Shown here: positions 10,585-23,427 of the stretch, one piece after another | How the letters are laid out: every line of letters starts with the position of its first letter | How positions within the stretch are numbered: the stretch's first letter is position 1 | NCBI GenBank assembly: GCA_020698575.1 | Contig: CM036243.1 | Coordinates: forward strand, 26,705,403-26,769,402 | DNA: 64,000 nt | Direction: 5' to 3' | Origin: Bostrychus sinensis | Taxonomy: Eukaryota; Chordata; Actinopteri; Gobiiformes; Eleotridae | The notes under the pieces: model-generated | The model's database searches: none | What the model was told of the DNA's origin: nothing | Seen by the model: the letters and a program-made list of their open reading frames with translations, nothing else | Made by a program: the position numbers and the translations under genes

Positions 10585-13404
10585 CCCTCTATGGCATGAC
10601 TTTTTATTTTAGGAGGAAAAAATTATTTCAACACACTTTTTGAGAGCTTATGGGTGCCTGACAATATATAAATCATAACATTTGCCCCCCCATACCCCCC
10701 CACTCAGATATTGGTTTGTTGCCTCAGGGCAACAGGGTGCGACGAAGGTACTAAAACACCAAGGTTTTCAATACTGGATGGAATAAGAAAAAATAATGTA
10801 AAATGTATCAGAAAAGGTTTTATTCAACAAAACATTTAGCCAATGAACCCAAAAGTAGCTCATTTAATTCTATATTGCACAATTGCCTAATTTAATTTTT
10901 TTTTCCAAACGCAACATTTTTTTCCAACATGTACAGAGTTCTCCAGAACACAACAATAAGAACAGCAATGAGCCTCGAGAAAGTCACACGAGTGTCTCTC
11001 TGACCTATTCTGTGTGGAACAATAAGAAGCAGTTGCTAGTGGTCAAGAAGCAAAGATGGACACCGCATTTCCTACACTTGACCTTTGGAGTACCTTTGCA
11101 TCCTGGCAGCTTGCATCTTCCCTAATTTTCAGCCATAACCATCCAGTGAGCTGTGGCATCCAGGCGCACCTCAGGGACAGGAATGGGAGTTGCGGGTCCT
11201 CTTCTACTCTTCTCCTCATGGTCCTCAGTGACTGTAGAACTGGGACGACCTCTCTTGCGCTCCATGTTCTTCCCAGTTTTGCAAAGGCTTTCAGCAACGT
11301 AGGACTTGAATGTATACAGCTTCATCTAATCCACTTTCCTTAGGCCATTCTCGGTGCAGTCTCTCCTGTAGAGCAGCCAAGCGGTTACAATCGCCATGTC
11401 GATGAAGTGAAACACCAGCCGGTGGTACCACTTTTTTGACCGGATCTTGTTGCGGTACAGTGCAATCAGGGAGTCAAGAAGGTCCACCCCACCCATATTC
11501 CTATTATACTCCCTCACTATGGCAGGGCAAGGCACTTGGATGACTTCTTTTCTCTTGCCATCCCATCTCTGCACCTCTGTAACTGGATGTGCACCCATGT
11601 AGTTGCTGAGGAGGCTGACAGAGCGGTTGTCATACCACTTCAGCACATACAACGTGGTTTCTCCAACCATGGCCGTCTTCTGTGTGAAAGATCCTCGTCC
11701 AGATCTTTTCAGCTCAGCATCGGACATCAAATTCACACCAGGTAGTCTGTTGCTACGAACTGTACCCGCAGAGTGGATTCCCTCCTGAGCAAGTGTAAGG
11801 ACGAGAGGGACACTTGTGAACCAGTTGTCAAAGAATAACTTGTGGTTCTGTTGCTTTGGTATTGGCTGGGCCAGACGGAGAACAACATTTCCACTTGCAC
11901 CTACATCTGCCAGGTCAGGGAGTTGCACAATTCGCCCCGTGTAGATCTCAAAGTTGTGTGGTATACCTTCAGAGCTGGCTAAGATGAGTATTTTGTATCC
12001 CCATTTCTTAGGTTTGGCTGGTAGGTACTGCTTGTGCTTATTCTTTCCCTTGAACGGAACTATCTGTTCATCCACAGCCATCTTCTCACTCATTGGGATG
12101 GATTGCAATTTTGCAGTAAGATGGTCAACCAGTGGTCGGATTTTGTATAGTGGATCTGGACTTCCTGCTGGTATTGCCTCATTGTCATTGAAGTGCAGGG
12201 CTTTCTTGATGGCCTCCCATCTGTTCAGACTCATGGTATCAGCTACTTGGTGCACCCGACAGGCCTTGGACCAAAACATGCGAGTGGCTGGTAACCCAAA
12301 CAGTGACATGTAGACTACAGTACCAATAAATTGTTCCAGTTCTTTAGTGCTGAGGTTTAGAGGCTTGTTTGGGTTGCACTGTATAGCATACAGATTTGAC
12401 TGCTCTGTGATCACTGACAGAATATCTTCTGAAAAAAACATCCTAAAGTAATGAAGGGGGGAGAAAACATCTTCTGATCTTGGGAGGCTGCTCTGCCATT
12501 CAGGATAGTTGGGGAAGTTGGCATTATGGGGTGTTCTCCACCGTGGTAAGCCACCCTCGTCATCCTCTGGTTCAAACACCACATCCTCGTTTTCCTCTTC
12601 ATCTATTTCATCAGTTTCATCATCAACTTGCCCTTCTCCTTGAGAAAAAATAAGCAAGAAGCACATAATTTGAATGGGAACTATATTTCTCTCCATCCAC
12701 TAATGGATGCACAGGTGTGTACAGACACAACCCCCCCACCCCCCCACACACTCACACCTTACAGAACCCTGACTGACCCCTGACCTACTAAGTGTCAAAC
12801 CTGATTCTGGGAGCCACTCTTCTCCACTATCACTCTCCTCCTCAAGCTCACTGTCTTCACTGTCGGATGGAATTTCCCTAACCTGTTCATTCTTGGACCC
12901 ATAAAACGTTTTTACGTCCATTTCCTACAAGCAATAGTATACAGAATACTCATTATTCATTCCAGCACATCTCCATTCTTTAGCACTATTTTTTCCCAAC
13001 AAAAGTGCTACATCTGCATGATGTTGCCTTCAGGCAACAGACCTAAAACCGCAGTATTAGCATATAAATACAAGTAAAAATCATATGTAAACAATCAAAT
13101 GTGCATCTTGACATATTTCTGGACATTTACAAATTTATTTTATCAAGTTATTCCAATTTAATCCAGCAGAAAAGTGATATTTATCATACCGTTATCTGGC
13201 ACTGTTTCACATGTGACTATGATTCCAGGAAAGACTGCTCCAGACTCAGGCAAATGTCCACACCCACTTCAGCCCCTGATTTGATTGGACAGAAACATGT
13301 CTGCTAACATTATAAAAAATGCAAATTAAAAAAAAACTTAAAGGGCCAGTGTCTGAGCCAAAAAAGCAGTTTGTTGCCTAAAAGCAACAGTATGCCATAG
13401 AGGG
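10585..13404 (-). mobile_element. Complete piggyBac element flanked by TTAA
   Basis: Both ends are present. TTAA at 10581-10584 is followed by CCCTCTATGGCAT, and the inverted copy ATGCCATAGAGGG is followed by TTAA at 13405-13408. A TTAA target duplication with short terminal repeats starting CCC is diagnostic of piggyBac. The element is 2820 bp. Short inverted motifs of the form GTTGCCT-n-AGGCAAC occur near both ends (about 10718, 13023 and, degenerate, 13371) and may be subterminal transposase-binding repeats. The transposase gene inside carries two nonsense codons. Confidence 0.9.
11005..12921 (-). pseudogene. piggyBac transposase, two in-frame TAG codons
   Basis: A DDE-type cut-and-paste transposase (DDE_Tnp_1_7 family). 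The first exon is 12801-12921 (MDVKTFYG..., acidic Ser/Glu-rich) and ends at a GTTTGA donor. The second begins at 12638 after a TTTTTCTCAAG acceptor, and the phases match (1). The catalytic Asp residues are visible in VDEQIVPFKGK, FFDNWFTS and NMGGVDLLDS. The frame stops at TAG 11326-11328 (477 residues), resumes with MKLYTFKSYVAESL, and stops again at TAG 11122-11124. The same frame then encodes the C-terminal Cys-rich finger (CKLPGCKG ... CRKCG) and ends at 11005. Without the two stops it would span 584 residues, a normal family length. Both lesions are single TAG codons, so inactivation looks recent. Confidence 0.88.
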
Positions 13405-16400
13405 TTAAGTCGGTCAAACAGACTTACGTCACCGCGTCAAACTAACCGACCGCGCCCAACTGCCGATGACCGCCCGGTCCCGGTCCCGGTCCCGGTCCCG
13501 GTCGGGTGTAGCTACGTCCGACGTAGTAAATGCAGTTAGTACCGAGTGCACCAGTGTTCACTAAGACCGGTCTTAACTGCGTCTGGTCGTATCGTGCGGG
13601 TTCACGGGAATACACGGGGCGCTGTAATTGTTGCCTATAGCAACACATTCAGTTGAGCGTGTATCATTGAAGAGGTTAATAAAATTAATGTCCATTTTCC
13701 CGACAATGAAATCCATAAACAATTCACAGCAGACGCAGCGTGTCTTGGCTTTAAAATGCTTTAACGTGAACAGCGCGGGGTTTAATCAGCTGTGTTCTCT
13801 GTTATTATTTGACAAAATGGGAGAACTACCTCCAGACTGTGTGCGGGGACACAGGACTGTTCAATTTACAACAGGCACAAGTTTTCCCCTCCTCTCACAC
13901 AGTGAGAGGAGCTGAGACGGGACAGCGCTCGCCCCTCCCCCCGCGGTTCCCTCTGACCTAAGACGTGCAGCAGATAAACGGCTGAGCGTATGCAGATGAC
14001 GTCACATATGCGTCAGTAACTGCTGTGAGTGGCAAAGCTGCGTTAAAAGCTACGTCGAGTAACGATACCTGTTACTGCAAATACTAAAAAAGTTAACTAA
14101 AATGGGAAAGAGGGTTGCTGGGAAATTTACTGACACACACATATTCAACAGTAAGTCTGAGATATTTTTGATAGACAACTGAAATCTGAAAAGAGGAGAA
14201 GCAAGTAGACAACCCTGCTGGCCAAAAGTGAATCTGTAGTTTTCCACGGACTTTTGGGTGAATAACCTTACCTTGAATAATTGGGAGTCCATGTGATGGT
14301 TAAAGGAGTTGTGGGGTAAATAAAGCATCCTGCATCTCCCCCTGCTGTCTCTGGGCTGAAAACTACATCTGCAGCAGCAAGCTCTGAAGTCTGGAGTCAG
14401 TGAGAAAGCAGCGTGTCACAGCTAACTTAGCATAATAAAAAGCTAGCAATGGCTTTATTTCTCGGTGTTCATCATGACAGAGCGGCCAAATGGCAGAAAA
14501 AATTTGTATATGGTTACGAGAAGGGGAACAAGAAAGCATAGCCGTACGAGGGATCGAGGGATCATATAGGAGTGACCTGGACTTGTTGTAAGTAACGTTA
14601 CAACAGTGCTTTACTCTGAAATGAAGGGGGTGCTCCAGAAAAGGAAGCAAAAACAGCAAAGAAACGAGACAGGTAACTGAGTTCTGCTTTTAAACATTTT
14701 CTACTAAATATATTGACACAACAGTATGTCAGTGAGCTTCCTGTCCCTGGTCCGTGTTAGCTGCACGATAAAGTCAAATTTACATCTGATGCCTGTGAAT
14801 TTTTGCTGAGTTTGTTTACTTCTTCTATAAGTACTCAAGAAAAAAAAAGTTACTGATTAAACTACTATTAACTAAAGTCGAAATACTTTGTGCTCAACCT
14901 AATCTAGTGTTGTTACTACCACTGCTTTGCGTTTCACTACACGATTTTCTCAGTTGTTACAGATTCTGAAAAGACTAGGAGCACACACTAACCGATGGTT
15001 TCAGCAGATTTAGTTCGACGACTGAAAGACTGGGGTCACACATTTAACGACTGCACCTCACACACTACAAGATCTGTTGAGACCGCAACTGACGCCAACC
15101 AAACGCAGCAAACTCTCGAGGGGAACTTACGAGAACTAAATGGTAAACAAACATGGACTCTACCTGGGTTGCTGTTGCCGTTTTGTGCGCAGCTATCTGT
15201 TTGGAAAAAAGAAAAAATGTCTATGTATCCAGTTTTGCTTGGGTAGCGCTTAACTTTCTACGGTGTTTACCATGGTTGTTTACGTTTTCTTCTTCTTCTT
15301 CTTCTTCAAATTTCCGCATATATTTTCCTGCCGCTTCCTGTTGCTTCGTCTTTGTACTCTGACGCTATTTACTGCGTCCCATCAACTGTTTTTCATTGGC
15401 CGCTGGACACCATGAATTCCCAGTTAGATATGTAAATAGCCCACAGTACAGGAGTGTGCGTCCAGAGTTGGCTTTAAAATTCAAACATGTTTGATTGCTT
15501 GCGACTGATGTCAGGCCGGATTTTTGCACCGCACACACTTGCCGATTCGAGTCTTTGAACATCACACGCTAATGGATTTCAGGGCCGACTGGTGATTATG
15601 ATTCCCTGCAACTAGTGTTTACTGGTAAAGACTCGGCGCAACTGTGAATCATTATAAAATCGGGCAAAAAAATTGTATAGTGTCCCAACTAGCAAATTTC
15701 ATCTGGCACAGATTCGGCCCACGTCGTTACGTTTCCTCCGGCCCACTATGCGCCCGGTTCCTCGGCCCAAAGTCGGACGGAGTACTGTGTGCCAGACTCT
15801 TAACAACAGTTGGCCCAGTTCAGGCCCAAGCACTGTATGCCGACACAAAACCAGACACGTCCACCTCTGGCGGTGTTTAGAAAGTAGATTGTGCGTGGTT
15901 CTGGCCCGGATCCAGTTCATATACTGCATTCTGAGGTTTAAATGTAGTTCTGGCAATAGCTTGTAGTTGTTCTTTTTAAGTAGAAGTTTTTTTCCCCCCA
16001 AATAGAACATGTTTGTGTAGCTCCACTGTAATTTCAATTGAAGAACAATAATGAATCTCAGAGACACAAACCCAGTTAACGTTAATGTTAACGTTACAAG
16101 TGTAATCCAAATTATAACGTTAAAATCATTATAAAGTTTGGAATAGCAGCTTTTTAGTTTTTAAATAGCTAAACTGGGTCCTATAAACACATATGTATGC
16201 CATTGGCACAAAGCTACGAAGAGATAAATAAGAGATACAAAGTCAAAACTGTAACTGACCACTTCAGTTACTAAGAGCGAGCAGTTGCTTCCTTGAAGTG
16301 ACAGCTCCAAACTGTCATCGTCATGTCAACAACATCGCCGAGTGTCAACTCAGTGAGGAAAAGTAGTTGCTGTTAACGCCAGTGTGTCCCGGGCGGGCGG

Positions 16401-17159
16401 GAACAGTTTTGCACAGGCATAAATCTCTCATTCTTGCTAACTGATCTAAAGCTGGTTGATATGTCCAATCAAAAATATTGTAGAACAGATAGAACAATAA
16501 CTATATTTAGAGTGTAGTGTTTTGTATAGTGATATTTAATGAAGGCCCCGCCCCTCTGTTTCTTCATACTATATTCCAATGAAGTGTCTTTCCATTAAGG
16601 TAAATAAAATGCCTGCCTGACGCTGTTTGTCGTTACCGGGCCAGCAGTAGTCTCACTTACTGAGAACAGGTACACATTTTTCGTATATGAAACGACTCTG
16701 GCCCATACACTGAAAATCTGATCGTCAGTCAGCTGAATGTGCTGCGTAAAAGCCAGAATCGGCTCAGAGACGACTGCTACTTGGAGTGTCCCCTGCTTTA
16801 GTTAGATAAAACTGTTAAAAAAGTGAAATCCTGGCCACATATCAGTGTCCGTGGAAAACTGGTGACTTATTTAAGTAAATACTCATCAGTTTTACTCCCG
16901 CTCTCACACTCTTTATAATGTTCGCAGCCGTTTGTTTTGCCACTCAGTCCGAACGAAGGGGGCGTGTCCCTAGGAAAAGTGACGTCAGTGCACACGTCTA
17001 TTGTCCAGTTCCAAATCGAAACGGAGAAATGCTCCACTGTCCTGCTTGCAAAAAGCAAGTAAGAGTCTCGCTTGCAAGGCTATGCTCACCTGCTCTCCTG
17101 CTTGAATATTGTCTAATAAAGAAGCCAAACAACAAACACATTTAATGTGATACTCTTCA
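13405..17159. other. Unassigned, partly GC-rich segment inside the insertion
   Basis: No gene is recognised. The segment carries a (GGTCCC)n minisatellite at 13470-13505, two perfect CRE palindromes TGACGTCA (13998-14005 and 16980-16987), a (TTC)n run near 15286-15306, and a 15710-15920 stretch rich in 'ggcccag/tggcccg' motifs like those in fish DNA transposons. Short frames on both strands have no domains. AATAAA at about 17113 follows a small plus-strand frame (16918-17145). It may be the non-coding ends of a larger element that the LINE and piggyBac entered, or exogenous single-copy DNA. Confidence 0.35.
13470..13505. repeat. (CGGTCC)n minisatellite
   Basis: About five tandem copies of a 6-bp GC-rich unit. 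It falls in a minus-strand frame as a Gly-Pro repeat, which I regard as chance translation. Confidence 0.9.
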
Positions 17160-20034
17160 CTACTCTGACAGAAGTAAGTTCACCCTGGATTATGGTGGGA
17201 CCTGTGCACTTTAGTGTGAACAATCGGAACTGTCTGTTGAACTGCTAGCAGTGGCTACCTTGAATCTGCTATAGAAATATTTGGTGAGCTGAAAGACCGC
17301 AGCTTGACTCCATTATGGTCTCGGTGGAGATCGCAGGTATTCAATCTGAACTTTCTTCACTAGAAAGCCTCATACATAATCTGCTCCAAAGGCAAGCTAA
17401 ACTACAAGATAGGCTAGCTGCTTTAGAGCCTCCCTGTGATGTCCTATAACAGCAAGCTAAACCTGGTTCATGGGCTTCTGTGGTGAAATGGAATGGATCT
17501 AGAAGAAGTTCTCTTCCATTTTTGACCCCACAGGAGAAGAGTACAGCACAGATATTCAACTGGATAATCGTTTCTCCCCACTTGAGTTGATAGAGGACTG
17601 GCCTACTTGTTCTGCTTGAACCAGGAGTGTCCACAACTATACCATCTTCTGGGAAGAAATGTCCTGCATCTGCCATGTGCTCTCGTCCAAGTTCACCTAC
17701 ACTGATTAAACAACCACAGCTGGAGAATAAAGCTGGCTCAGCTTCTAATAGCTGCTCTCCATCCCAGCCAGCTCCAGCGAGCGGTGACATGCTGCCCTGT
17801 ACTGATACTGGAGAGCCTTATAAAGACAATTTACCCAGCAACTTTAACATTTATGACGGTGGATGTCACAATGGCCAACCTAAGATAATTGTAATTGGAG
17901 ACTCTATCATCAGGTTTTTCAAACTGCCCTGTGCTTTAATATACTGTTTTTCTGTTTATAAGGTTGAGGATGTTACTGAGTATATACCTGCCCTTTTAGA
18001 CCAACACCCCTCTGCTCATACTATTATTGTACATGTTGGTACAAATGATGTGATGTGCAGAAGGTCTGTCCAATTACAGGGTTGATTTGAATCTTAATTG
18101 GCTCTCTCCTTTTTCAGAAAAACTGAAGACTCACTGTATTGATTTACATCTGACACAGTTAATTTTATCACCTACTAGGCCTCATCTTAAAAATCCAGAA
18201 AATATTTCCTGATAGACTTATTTCTAGCTAATAAGACTCGAATAAATTTCTTACTAGTGGTGTCTTTGCCTTAGACGTAAGTGATCACTGCCCAATATTT
18301 AGCATCAGAGATTCAAGACGTAAAAAGATGCCACCTTGTATTATTATAAAGCGAGAGTATAAGAATGTTGAAGAGCAGGCTTTTCTTGTCAATTAATACA
18401 AAAAACCCACAGAAGCAAATTTACTAGATCCTAAGCTCTTACGAATATTTGCTCCTGTTATTGCACATGTTGTGACATATTTTTAACCTCACTCTTGTGT
18501 CTGGAAGAATCCCGAGAGCACGGAAAGCCGCCCATATTGTACCACTACACAAAAGTCATGAGGCTAGCAACCCAAACAATTATCATCCAATTTCCAAACT
18601 TTCCTGTCTAGTGAAAATTCTAGAAAAGCTCAATAGTACTCAGGTAGGTCTATTTCTTAATATGAATCATATCTTAAACACACATCAATCTGGGTTTAGA
18701 TCAGGTCTCAGTACAGTGAATGTAGCCAGTGATATTATCTGTTCCTTGGACAAGAAAGAATGCTGTGTTGCACCTTTTATAGACCAAAGCATTTGATACT
18801 GTGGATCACACACATTTGACAACAATACATGTAAATGGTTCAAAAATTACATTACTGAAAGAAGTCAAGCAATAGTTACAGTCATCTTTTCTTAGTTATC
18901 TTACAAAAGGTGTGGCCCAAGGTTCTGGTACTGTCCTGTACTTTTTGCAGTATTTATTAACTGATGTGGTTCTTCAGTTAAGTACAGTAGTATACATTTG
19001 TATGCTAATGACACAGTTATCTATGCTACAGCGCCCTCTATGGCTGATGCAGTATCTAAATTGAAGAGTGATTTCCTAGCCATCCAAAATTGTCTGATTA
19101 AAAATAAACTCATTCTAAAGCCTAATAAAACAAATTATATGCTCTTTGACAGATCACAACTGAATAATCCAATCAATTGATGCTATAAACAGTATTCAAA
19201 TTCAAAGAGTCACAAGTTATAACTACTTAGGTGTATGGCTAGATAAATCTCTTTATTTAAAAAAAAACATTGATTATGTAAGCCTCAATCTGAAACTAAA
19301 AATGTGATTTTGTTATAGAAACAGATAGTACCTTACACTTGAACAGAGAGAAAATTGTGCAGGCAACATTTTCATCTGTACTTGATTATGCTGACATTAT
19401 ATACATGCATGCCTCTGCACAAGTTCTGAAGCCACTCGATGCTCTTTACCACAGTGCACTAAGGTTCATCACAGGAGATGGCTATCACACACATCACTTT
19501 GTTTTATATGAGAAAGTTGAGTGGTCGTCTCTCTCAAAAAGGCGTGAACAATATTGGCTAATTTTTGTCTACAAAACCATTTTAAATAAACTGCCTTTTT
19601 ATTTAACATCACTTTTAAATACACGATACTCTGTTTATATCACTCTGTCACAGGAACACTTTACACTGGATGTTCCTTACATGAACACAGAACTCGGAAA
19701 GACTGCATTTGCATACTATACTATGTACAGATGGATTAAATTACAAAACATATTCAAATTGTTTCAATTTCCATCTGTAGTCATCTTTAAATCTCTTTTA
19801 AATGGCGTTTTGCTTGACAAATGTACCTCTTTTAATTTATTTTAATTTGTTTTATTGTTATTCATGTTTTATGTCTTAATTTTCTTTTATTGTCTTTGTA
19901 TATCATACAATATTATCATTATAACATTATTTGTATTTTATCTTTTCTGTATGTACACATGTATTTATCTACAGGGCACCATTGCAAAAGAAAGCTAGAC
20001 TCTCAATTTGTCTTCCCTGTCTAAATAAAGGTAC

Positions 20035-20086
<52 letters not shown>
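17160..20086 (+). mobile_element. Decayed CR1/Rex-like LINE with (ATT)n tail
   Basis: Plus-strand remains of a two-ORF non-LTR retrotransposon. ORF1 begins near 17315 with a coiled-coil start (MVSVEIAGIQSELSS) and stops at a TAA. A second piece (17627-18085) has an SGNH-esterase signature: VIGDSII, then HVGTNDVM. RT remains follow: NYHPISKLSCLVKILEKL and HQSGFRSGLST (18497-18796), a YAND box in place of YADD (18998-19180), and a C-terminal piece (19339-19845). The 3' end has AATAAA at about 20023 and an (ATT)n tail of about 50 bp. Several stops, frameshifts and the YADD-to-YAND change make it dead. It is older than the L2 copy at 25.2 kb. Confidence 0.8.
20035..20086. repeat. (ATT)n microsatellite, LINE tail
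   Basis: About 17 ATT triplets directly after the LINE polyadenylation motif. The tail abuts resumed unit-2 flank (ttatttcactgtgtg). Confidence 0.9.
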
Positions 20087-20307
20087 TCACTGTGTGTGTA
20101 CTAATTCTATAATATATTACCTTTAGTGCACAACAATTAGCCTGGATGAGTCTTCACAGACTTCTTCCCTATGGTGGTTATATTGTTCTGCATTTTATTG
20201 AAAATGATTTTGAGGCAACTCAAAAATGAAACTGTAATTAAAAAATGTTGCTGTAAAACATCATCATTTAAAAGACACATAAACTCTGGTTTTGTCTTTG
20301 TTGATGC

Positions 20308-20313
20308 TTTATT
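20308..20313 (-). terminator. Polyadenylation signal of perforin B
   Basis: AATAAA on the minus strand, 169 bp beyond the ancestral stop position, as in the other copies. Confidence 0.65.
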
Positions 20314-20481
20314 AGTGAAGTAATAGCCATATAAGAAAGTTATGCTATTACACAATTGTGAAAATGCAAAACAGACATTTCATGTAAGATTCAAAGAGCC
20401 AGACAATTTGCATAGAGAGCAACTAGAAAGATTTGAACTGTCATATGCCATTCAAACAAATGCAACCAATACATTTGTGCC

Positions 20482-23064
20482 TTAAACCTGACTGACACTC
20501 TCCCCCTTCATGTCTCCCAGTAGGACCCCGTTCCTGGTGTAGAAGTGCTTTGCCACAGAGGAGTGGAGAGGAGAGGAGATGTAGTCTTGACACTGCTGTC
20601 CACCGAGGCTTGGAGCACATTCGACCACATAGGAGAAGAAGAAGGTCCCATGATCAAGCATACAGGAGTCGGACACGGGTCCCTGACGCAGATCGAAGGA
20701 GCACTCTCCGAGTAGGTCGCTGTTCCAGTAAGAGTCCGCGTCGTACACCATGAATTCGGAGTTTGTCCTTCATGTTGATGGTGATGGGGCTGAACTCAAA
20801 CTGCTCTCTCCATTTCGGGTTGTCATTGTCTTGAATGATGTCTGTACGCTTCACCTGTTCCCCGTAGCTAACCTTGACAAAAGCATCAGTTTCAGTCCAT
20901 ACATCCCCATACAACTTTTCAGCGTACAGCTTGAAGACCTTAAGAGTTGCTTGACCTTTACCAATGGGGCAGCAGTTTGAGCGGAGGGTTTGGCTGGAGT
21001 TGCACACACAGGCGCAGGGATCTCTCGGACTAGACCTGTGTCCGACTTTACAGGTTTCAGAGCATTTTTTACACACGGCATTTCTCTTGATGTACGTCTC
21101 GACTTCTCTCTTGATCCCGTTCGTGGCAGAGTGACTGCTGGGTAGAATGGTATGTAGAGGCTTTAGATTGTACTTCACCACATCAGGGGACGTCTTCAAG
21201 GTGCTCAGCCAGTTGTTGTACACAGAAGAGTCTGAATGGTCAAACAAGATGTCACCTCGAGTTATCTCCCCGCCTATGGCCTCAGTGTAACGCTCATTAA
21301 ATGTGCTACTGAAACTATTATCATGACCTAACTTTTTACTTTTAGCTTGACAATGCTCCAACTCGGCTTTGATACTGGCTTTACTCTGTAAATTGGCTGA
21401 AGCTTCTACCGAAAGACAGTCGCTGACTTCAGTCTCTGTCAGCCCGTTGATACTGGCTTGACACATCTTTACTGAAGTGGTGGCTTTTATCTCTCCACCT
21501 AAAAACACCTGTGTGATGTAATGTGTGCCGTACGTGTCAATGAAGCCACGGTACAAAGCTGCAGATTTAGTTGAATATGGAGGAAGAGAGTTCACGGCGG
21601 ATAAAAAGTCCTGATTCATTGGTGGTTTTGTAGCCACTCTGTACCTGAGAAGCAACAAATTCAAAGAATTAATCATTTTTTAAACATATTTGTTTACTGC
21701 AACCCCAGGTTTAAAAAGTTGTGTAAAATGTAAATAAAAACAGAATGCAAAAATAAATTTCATAAAACCATTTATCATGTGTTGGGTCAGTCTGCCCCAG
21801 GGCAGCTGTTGCTACTGAGATAGCTCACCACCTCTGAGTCTGACTGAGGAGTGAATAAATAATGCAACAAAAAAAGCTTTATATTATTATTACTATTATT
21901 ATTATTATTTTATCTTTTAGTAGGTGTTGAGATATTTTACCATAAATAATAGCTCATTTGGCATCAACACAACAAAAATGTTGGGTAACAAAAGATTACA
22001 AAATGGTTCGCCATTTGTTTTTTATTAGTACAAGCACTTAGACTTTACCAGACTTTTGTTGCCCCATCACAACTTATTTGAGATGTACTGCTACCACTGA
22101 AGTCAAAATAAGCTGTTATTTTTAATAAAATGGTCAAATAGTCAATACCTGACATTTTGTTTTGTTTTATATGAATAAAACAATTGTTTATTGGAAATTC
22201 CTCACACCTTTCTCCCTCCTTTGTACCTCCCTTTTCTTGTTATTTTAGGTGATTTTACTTTTTTGTACAATTTATATTGCTTAGATTTTTTAAAATATAC
22301 TTTAAATATTTCTAGGTGATTGTTGCATGTTGTGCTGAATGGATCAATGAGACATAGTTTGGCTCAATATTAGTGCACACTTATTGTATATTTTATGTTT
22401 TATTTAATATTTCTTTTTATGTTATGGTAGTTGTAAGATTATGAGATTTACAAGATTTTATATTAAAATTTTAATATAATTTTACACTGTTTCCCAGTGT
22501 CCCAAATGGATTTGTAAAAAGAACTACTTACTGATAGTAACTGCAGCAGACTGAATGGCGGTAGAAGTTGTAGTGGTCTTGTTTGGACTTCTGCATGGCA
22601 AACTTAGCAGCTCTGGAGTGAGACCCACCAAGGCCCACGCCAAGAGAAACAGAAGGGTCCACTGGGATGTCAAGGCCGAGTTTCCAGTTGTTGCTCACAG
22701 ATGAAGTCGAATCATTGACCAGAGTTTCGGCAGAGTCGTAAGCCGTACTGGAGACAGTCAGGGTGCACTTGGGGAGCACCCTCCAGTCCACCACGGCCAC
22801 AGGGACCTTCTGCCTCTCTCGGCCCATGTAGCTGTTGGAGTAAAGTTTGCATGTGCCGTTCCCCAGGTCCCATGTCTCAGTGTCGATGACGTATGCCCCT
22901 TTGCGCTGCATGGTGACAATGTCGAAGCCCTCTCCTCCCAGGTTGTACCCAGGGACCATGTGGGCACTCCGGCACTCTTCTGGGGTGCCATAACTGACTT
23001 TGGACGGATCACATGAAGGGGCCCATACGCCCAACAGCAACAAGAGCTGCCAGGTGATTGCCAT
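20482..23064 (-). pseudogene. prf1: Perforin-1-like B, frameshifted in the C2 domain
   Basis: It has the same architecture as copy A: coding exons at 22532-23064 and from 21644 downward, with the same splice sites. One extra C at 20757 (gaattcgga where A, C and D have gaattgga) shifts the frame at about residue 474, inside the C2 domain. Translation would continue in the wrong frame to a stop at 20654, giving 507 residues instead of 564. The second Asp-rich loop (YDADSYWNSD in the old frame) and the C-terminus are lost. Calcium-dependent membrane docking should therefore fail, while signal peptide, MACPF (YGTHYIT) and EGF-like parts remain. Private changes DAFVKVS and REQFEFSP cluster near the lesion, as expected for relaxed constraint. 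A single-base assembly error is the alternative. Confidence 0.85.
21645..22531 (-). other. Perforin B intron 2
   Basis: An 887 bp intron, the same length as in copy C and nearly identical to it. It includes a short ATT-rich tract (about 21883-21909). Copy A lacks about 400 bp of its middle. Confidence 0.75.
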
Positions 23065-23277
23065 CTGTAGAGAAAGCATTTCATATTGGTCAAAGCCAGA
23101 TATGGCCAGATAGTTGCAGGGCTGGCCCACAGACAGATACAGACAAACATTTACTCTCACATTTATTTAATGGCAGTTTAGAGTTATAACTTTACATTAA
23201 AGTTAAAATCTATATAACATCTAGTTGCAGATATATACGTATGTACTCTGAGGGACAGTGATATGGTCCAGACTTAC

Positions 23278-23333
23278 CTTGACAAGTACCAGTGAGCTCT
23301 GCCAGTGGCACACAAAATCTGACCAAATATATA
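23278..23333 (-). promoter_or_regulatory. Perforin B core promoter and non-coding exon 1
   Basis: TATA box at 23325-23333 and donor GTAAGT after exon end 23278, identical in spacing to the other three copies. The promoter is intact although the coding region is broken. Confidence 0.65.
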
Positions 23334-23427
23334 GGTTAGTCATGGGGGAGGAGCTGTCTTTGTGTGTTTGAAAATCACACCTTTTCTAAAGGACCATCTG
23401 ACACACAATTTTACTTCCAGTAAATAT

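Larger units (their letters stand above)
10339..20086. mobile_element. Composite insertion of about 9.7 kb in the perforin B 3' flank
   Basis: In unit 1 'tagttcagttcatattatttcactgtgtg' is continuous (positions about 1793-1821). In unit 2 the two halves are separated: the left half ends at 10338 and 'attatttcactgtgtg' resumes at about 20083. The insert contains a TG-rich (TTTG)n tract, a piggyBac element (10585-13404), a GC-richer unassigned segment (13405-17159) and a decayed LINE (about 17160-20086). It is a nest of successive insertions and not one element. Confidence 0.7.

Noticed and set aside
11122..11325. Separate small gene downstream of the piggyBac frame
   Set aside because: It is in the same frame and continues the transposase between two TAG codons.
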